The notes under the pieces were generated by a model. The model was not told the DNA's origin and did no database searches. It saw nothing but the letters and a program-made list of their open reading frames with translations. Below, piece after piece: positions 5,309 through 8,233 of a DNA stretch of 8,233 nt (within the stretch, counting starts at the first letter, position 1; the number at the start of each line of letters is the position of its first letter). A program made the position numbers and the translations under genes. Source of the DNA: Alphaproteobacteria bacterium (GTDB lineage Bacteria; Pseudomonadota; Alphaproteobacteria; ATCC43930; CGMCC-115725); contig JASHTP010000379.1 of assembly GCA_030040495.1 (NCBI GenBank), forward strand, positions 1 through 8,233, read 5' to 3'.

Positions 5309-5839
5309 ATGAGGAAGCTGCCGCTGGCGAAAGTCTATCAGCTGCTCGAGCCCGGGCCGGTGGTGCTGCTCGCGACGGCGCGCCAGGGGCGCGCCAACCT
5401 CATGACCATGTCCTGGCACATGATGGTCGAGTTCGAGCCGCCGCTGGTCGCCTGCGTGGTCAGCGGCAACAACTACAGCTTCGCCGCGCTCAAGGCGACG
5501 GGCGAATGCGTGATCGCCATTCCGGCGCGCAAGCTCGCGACCAAGGTGGTGAAGATCGGCAATTCCTCGGGCCGCGACATCGACAAGTTCGCCGCCTTCG
5601 GCCTGACCAAGGCGCCGCCGGCGCGCGTCGCGCCGCCGCTGGTCGCCGAGTGCTTCGCCAATCTCGAATGCCGCGTCGCCGACCGGCGCCTGGTGAACGC
5701 CTACAACCTCTTCATCCTCGAGGTGGTCGAGGCCTGGATCGATTCCGCGCAGAAGCATCCCAAGACCATCCACCATCAGGGCTATGGCCGCTTCGCCGTC
5801 GACGGCGCGACGATCACGCTGAAATCGAAGATGCGCTGA
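5309..5839 (+). CDS. Flavin reductase family protein (FMN-binding split barrel)
   Basis: 176 residues. The protein matches the flavin reductase-like FMN-binding split-barrel family. LEPGPVVLLATARQGRANLMTMSWHMMVEFEPPLVACVVS (about 12-51) contains the strand-loop that contacts FMN. NYSFAALKATGECVIAIPA (54-72), GNSSGRDIDKFAAFGLT (84-100) and LVAECFANLECRVADRRLVNAYNLFILEVVEAW (108-140) follow in the usual order. Such proteins bind FMN and either reduce it with NAD(P)H for a partner monooxygenase or act as small flavoenzymes; no monooxygenase gene is visible here, so the partner is unknown. There is no SD before the ATG at 5309, but the regulator stop is only 5 bases upstream, so translational coupling and co-transcription from the HxlR-controlled promoter are likely. 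The gene converges on gamma-glutamyltransferase with 13 bases between stops. Confidence 0.88.
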   Translation: MRKLPLAKVYQLLEPGPVVLLATARQGRANLMTMSWHMMVEFEPPLVACVVSGNNYSFAALKATGECVIAIPARKLATKVVKIGNSSGRDIDKFAAFGLTKAPPARVAPPLVAECFANLECRVADRRLVNAYNLFILEVVEAWIDSAQKHPKTIHHQGYGRFAVDGATITLKSKMR

Positions 5840-5852
5840 GGCGCGCTGCCCC

Positions 5853-7577
5853 TCAATCGCCGAGCGCGGCGCCGTCGCGGCGCGGATCGACGGCGCCTTC
5901 GAGGCCACGCTTCGTCACCAGCACGCCGCTGAGCCCGCTCGGCCGATCGCTGATCTCGACCTTGTGGCCGCGCCCTTCGAGCGCCGCCGCCAGCGCCGCG
6001 GCCTCGGGCCCGGCTTCGATCTCGGTGGCGCCGTTGCGGTTGCCGTCGTCGGGCAGGTCGATCGCCTGCTGCAGATCCTGGTGCCAGGCGATGACGCCGA
6101 GGATGGTCTTGGCGACGTCGTTGATGATCGCCGGCCCGCCGGCCGAGCCCACCGCCAGCACGAGCCTGCCGTCGCCGTCGAAGACCAGGGTCGGCGCCAT
6201 GGCGCTGCGCGGCCGCTTGCCCGGCTCGACCCGGTTCGCCACCGGCCGACCGTCCCGCTCGGGCACGAAGGAGAAGTCGGTGAGCTCGTTGTTGAGCAGG
6301 AAGCCCCGCACCATCAGCCGCGAGCCGAAGGCATTCTCGATCGTCGTCGTCATGGCGAGCGCATCCCCGGCGCCGTCGACGATGGCGATGTTGCTGGTGC
6401 CGTGCAGCTCCGGCACGAGCCCTTCGCCCCAGTTCGCCGCATGGCTTCCCGGCGGGTCGCCCGGCGGCACCGGGCCGGATGCGGCGCGCTGGGGGTCGAT
6501 GAGCCGCGCGCGCGCGGCGAGGTAGGCGGGATCGATCAGCCCCGGCACCGGCACCGGGACGAAATCCGCGTCGGCGAGAAAGCGGTCGCGGTCGGCATAG
6601 GCGAGCCGGCCGGCCTCGGCGAAGAGATGCACCGCGTCGACCGAGCCCGGCGCGAGCCGCTCCAGGTCGAAGCGCTGCAGCATCCCGACCAGCTCGAGCA
6701 AGGTCACCGCGCCGGAGCTCGGCGGGCCCATGCCGCAGAGGCGGTAGGTGCGATAGAGGCCGCAGACCGGCACGCGCTCGCGCGCCCGATACTGGGCGAG
6801 ATCGGCGAGGGTGAGGTCGCCGGGATTGCCCGGCGCTTCGTCGACGGTGCGCACGATGTCGGCGGCGATCGGCCCGGAATAGAAGGCCTCGGCGCCGCGT
6901 GCGGCGATCGCCCGCAAGGTGGCGGCGAGCGCGGGATTGACGAGGCGCGTCCGCGGCGTCCCGTCGGCGCGATAGAAATAGCGCCGCGCCGGCGCGTCGA
7001 GGCGCAGGAAGCGGTCGCGGGCGAGCAGCATCGCGAGCCGCGGCGACGGGGCGAAGCCGCGCTCGGCGAGATCGATCGCCGGGGCGAAGAGCGTGCGCCA
7101 GGGGAGCTTGCCATAGCGGCGATGCGCCAGCTCCAGCATCCTGAGCAGGCCCGGGACGCCGACGGAGCGGCCGCCGACGACCGCGCTGTAGAAGGCGAGC
7201 GGCGCGCCGTCGGCTCCCAGGAAGCGGTCCGGGCGCGCCGCCGCGGGCGCGGTCTCGCGGCCGTCGAAGGTGTCGACGCGATGCTCCGCCGCCGACCAGT
7301 AGACGAGAAAGGCGCCGCCGCCGAGGCCGGAGGATTGCGGCTCCACCAGGTTGAGGACGAGCTGCGTCGCGATCGCCGCGTCGACGGCGCTGCCGCCCCG
7401 CCGCAGCATGTCGCGGCCGGCGGCGGCGGCCAGCGGATTGGCGGCGGCCACCATGTCGCGGCGGCCGAAGGCGGCCTGCTGCCGGGTGTGCAGCGTCGCC
7501 CCTTCCGGCGGCGCCTGCGCCAGGGCGGGACCGGCGAGGAGGAGAAGGGCGAGGGGGAGAGCGCGAAGGAGGAGCAT
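5853..7577 (-). CDS. ggt: Gamma-glutamyltransferase family protein, exported
   Basis: 574 residues, normal for bacterial GGT, an Ntn hydrolase made as a proenzyme that cuts itself into large and small subunits. A signal peptide (hydrophobic 2-19, likely cut after ALA at 20) predicts periplasmic export. Family landmarks: NPLAAAAG (47-54), GLGGGAF (84-90), Arg107 in DGRETAP (E. coli Arg114, gamma-glutamyl carboxylate contact), PPSSGAVTLLE (285-295), the processing site G393/T394 in HGTSNIAIVD with Thr394 as nucleophile, Asn415, KRPRSAMAPT (454-463) and the oxyanion GSAGG (477-481). Two differences from E. coli: the residue aligned with substrate-binding Asp433 is Thr433 (NNELTDFS), and the second Ser of SSM is Ala459. 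The segment between DFS and KRP is also shorter than E. coli's lid loop. The protein thus belongs to the NN-x-L-TDFS subgroup and may favour hydrolysis or other gamma-amides. The ATG at 7577 has no SD. Confidence 0.93.
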   Translation of the reverse strand: MLLLRALPLALLLLAGPALAQAPPEGATLHTRQQAAFGRRDMVAAANPLAAAAGRDMLRRGGSAVDAAIATQLVLNLVEPQSSGLGGGAFLVYWSAAEHRVDTFDGRETAPAAARPDRFLGADGAPLAFYSAVVGGRSVGVPGLLRMLELAHRRYGKLPWRTLFAPAIDLAERGFAPSPRLAMLLARDRFLRLDAPARRYFYRADGTPRTRLVNPALAATLRAIAARGAEAFYSGPIAADIVRTVDEAPGNPGDLTLADLAQYRARERVPVCGLYRTYRLCGMGPPSSGAVTLLELVGMLQRFDLERLAPGSVDAVHLFAEAGRLAYADRDRFLADADFVPVPVPGLIDPAYLAARARLIDPQRAASGPVPPGDPPGSHAANWGEGLVPELHGTSNIAIVDGAGDALAMTTTIENAFGSRLMVRGFLLNNELTDFSFVPERDGRPVANRVEPGKRPRSAMAPTLVFDGDGRLVLAVGSAGGPAIINDVAKTILGVIAWHQDLQQAIDLPDDGNRNGATEIEAGPEAAALAAALEGRGHKVEISDRPSGLSGVLVTKRGLEGAVDPRRDGAALGD

Positions 7578-7582
7578 GCGAC

Positions 7583-7611
7583 ATTGTCTCAGGCGGCGCC
7601 GTCGGCGACAA
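7583..7611 (-). promoter_or_regulatory. Possible near-leaderless promoter of ggt
   Basis: Minus strand: TTGTCG (7611-7606), 17 bases, GACAAT (7588-7583), then only 5 bases to the ATG at 7577. Four of six matches to each sigma-70 hexamer and the lack of an SD fit a leaderless start. The same bases, read on the other strand, form the peptidase promoter. Confidence 0.35.
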
Positions 7612-7612
7612 T
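7584..7612 (+). promoter_or_regulatory. Possible near-leaderless promoter of the P1 peptidase gene
   Basis: TTGTCT (7584-7589), 17 bases, GACAAT (7607-7612), then 6 bases to the ATG at 7619. Spacing is ideal and each hexamer has four of six sigma-70 matches; no SD is present. Transcription would start at or next to the ATG. Confidence 0.35.
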
Positions 7613-7618
7613 CGGCCC

Positions 7619-8233
7619 ATGACCGCCGAACCGGGTCCGCGCAACCTCATCACCGACGTCGCCGGCATCCGCGTCGGCAACGCCGCCGACGGGCGGGTGC
7701 GCAGCGGCGTCACCGTGGTGCTCGCCGAGCGGCCGGCGGTGGCGGCGGTCGATGTCCGTGGCGGCGCGCCGGGGACGCGCGAGACCGACGCGCTCGACCC
7801 GACCTGCCTGGTCGACACCGTCGATGCGGTGGTGCTGAGCGGCGGCTCCGCCTTCGGCCTCGAGGCGGCCTCGGCGGCGATGGCCTGGCTCGCCGCGCGC
7901 GGCCGCGGCTTTCCCGTCGGCACGGCGCGCGTGCCGATCGTGCCTTCGGCGATTCTCTTCGACCTCCTCAATGGCGGCGACAAGGATTGGGGCGAGACGC
8001 CGCCTTACGCCGCGCTCGCCCGCGCCGCCTGCGCCGCCCTCGATGTCGGCTTCGCCCTCGGCAACGAAGGCGCCGGCTTCGGCGCCAAGGCGGGCGCGCT
8101 CAAAGGCGGGCTCGGCAGCGTCTCGGCGGCGACGCCGGACGGGCTCGTGGTCGGCGCGCTCGTCGCCGTCAATGCGCGCGGCGAGACGGTGATGCCTGGC
8201 GAGCGCTGCTTCTGGGCCTGGCCGTTCGAGCGC
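7619..8233 (+). CDS. P1 family peptidase (DmpA/NylC-like, MEROPS S58), N-terminal part (3' truncated by window)
   Basis: The ATG at 7619 opens 205 codons that run off the right edge in frame. The sequence NLITDVAGIRVGNAADGRVRSGVTVVL (about 9-35) is the typical beginning of P1/S58 peptidases. VDVRGGAPGTRETDALDP (47-64) and DAVVLSGGSAFGLEAASAAMAWL (71-93) are core segments of the fold. VPIVPSAILFDLLNGGDKDW (about 105-124) and GNEGAGFGAKAGALKGGLGS (144-163) follow in family order. Relatives are self-cleaving Ntn-like hydrolases: DmpA removes N-terminal L- and D-amino acids, others cleave beta-peptides, and NylC cleaves nylon oligomers. The self-cleavage site and nucleophile lie in the missing C-terminal third. 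No signal peptide is seen, so a cytoplasmic location is likely. It diverges from ggt across 41 bases and may be co-regulated with it. Which substrate class it uses cannot be told. Confidence 0.9.
   Translation, partial: MTAEPGPRNLITDVAGIRVGNAADGRVRSGVTVVLAERPAVAAVDVRGGAPGTRETDALDPTCLVDTVDAVVLSGGSAFGLEAASAAMAWLAARGRGFPVGTARVPIVPSAILFDLLNGGDKDWGETPPYAALARAACAALDVGFALGNEGAGFGAKAGALKGGLGSVSAATPDGLVVGALVAVNARGETVMPGERCFWAWPFER

Larger units (their letters stand above)
7583..7612. repeat. 30-bp interrupted palindrome between ggt and the P1 peptidase gene
   Basis: ATTGTC (7583-7588) and GACAAT (7607-7612) are perfect inverted arms, symmetric about a central GGCGCC (7595-7600). The inner six-base segments match only partly. 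It fills most of the 41-base intergenic region. It may be a pair of overlapping promoters, a regulator binding site, or both. Confidence 0.6.

Noticed and set aside
5840..5852. Bidirectional terminator between the convergent flavin reductase and ggt genes
   Set aside because: The 13-base gap has no inverted repeat or T-run. The 6-base gap at 622-627 likewise has none.
5782..7983. A 733-codon minus-strand frame across ggt in a different phase
   Set aside because: It is Arg/Ala-rich with no family features, overlaps ggt throughout, and runs over the flavin reductase and P1 peptidase genes. It is a codon-bias shadow, as is the 552-codon plus frame at 5964-7622.
1..8233. tRNA, rRNA, CRISPR array, insertion sequence or phage signature
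   Set aside because: Nothing fits: coding density is nearly complete, no short regularly spaced repeats occur, and no transposase or integrase family is encoded.

Overview
The window is a very GC-rich, gene-dense bacterial chromosome segment with no mobile element, RNA gene or CRISPR array that I can see. The codon usage, the mixture of strong Shine-Dalgarno (SD) sites with genes that have none, and the gene families present suggest an alphaproteobacterium, possibly of the Rhodospirillales type. That placement is inference, because no phylogenetic marker is present. Nine genes are supported. The first (DUF547) and last (P1 peptidase) run off the window edges. No stretch longer than 89 bases is without a gene.

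Layout. Positions 1-621 (+) hold the C-terminal part of a DUF547 protein. It converges, 6 bases apart, on a leftward block (4740 down to 628): a 2-hydroxychromene-2-carboxylate isomerase-like DsbA-family protein, an atypical SDR (copy 2), a TesB-like acyl-CoA thioesterase, a second atypical SDR (copy 1), and an RlmI-type 23S rRNA methyltransferase. The first four are packed with gaps of 16, 1 and 2 bases and are almost certainly one operon. The methyltransferase follows after 50 bases and may have its own promoter. Reading rightward from the same 89-base intergenic region are an HxlR-family regulator and, 5 bases later, a flavin reductase-like split-barrel protein. This pair converges on a leftward gamma-glutamyltransferase with a signal peptide. 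A P1-family (DmpA/NylC-like) peptidase diverges from that gene across only 41 bases.

How the genes may work together. The 89-base region at 4741-4829 carries two near-identical 17-bp palindromes (GTTCCG-AAA-CGGAAC core). Each lies in the -35/-10 spacer of one of the two divergent promoters. The simplest reading is that the HxlR protein controls itself, the flavin reductase and the leftward operon together. The operon is an uncharacterised, probably catabolic or detoxifying module. Its oddest members are two SDRs with Phe in place of the catalytic Tyr (F-x-x-x-K), flanking a thioesterase. They share a perfect 45-bp direct repeat.

On the right, gamma-glutamyltransferase and the P1 peptidase are both Ntn-type hydrolases, suggesting peptide or amide turnover. 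Their intergenic region has a symmetric GACAAT/ATTGTC pair that could act as two overlapping promoters. Each would give a nearly leaderless mRNA, in keeping with the absence of SD sites. I found no clear case of a wholly new system. The HxlR divergon with paired Tyr-less SDRs is the best candidate for a functionally undescribed module.
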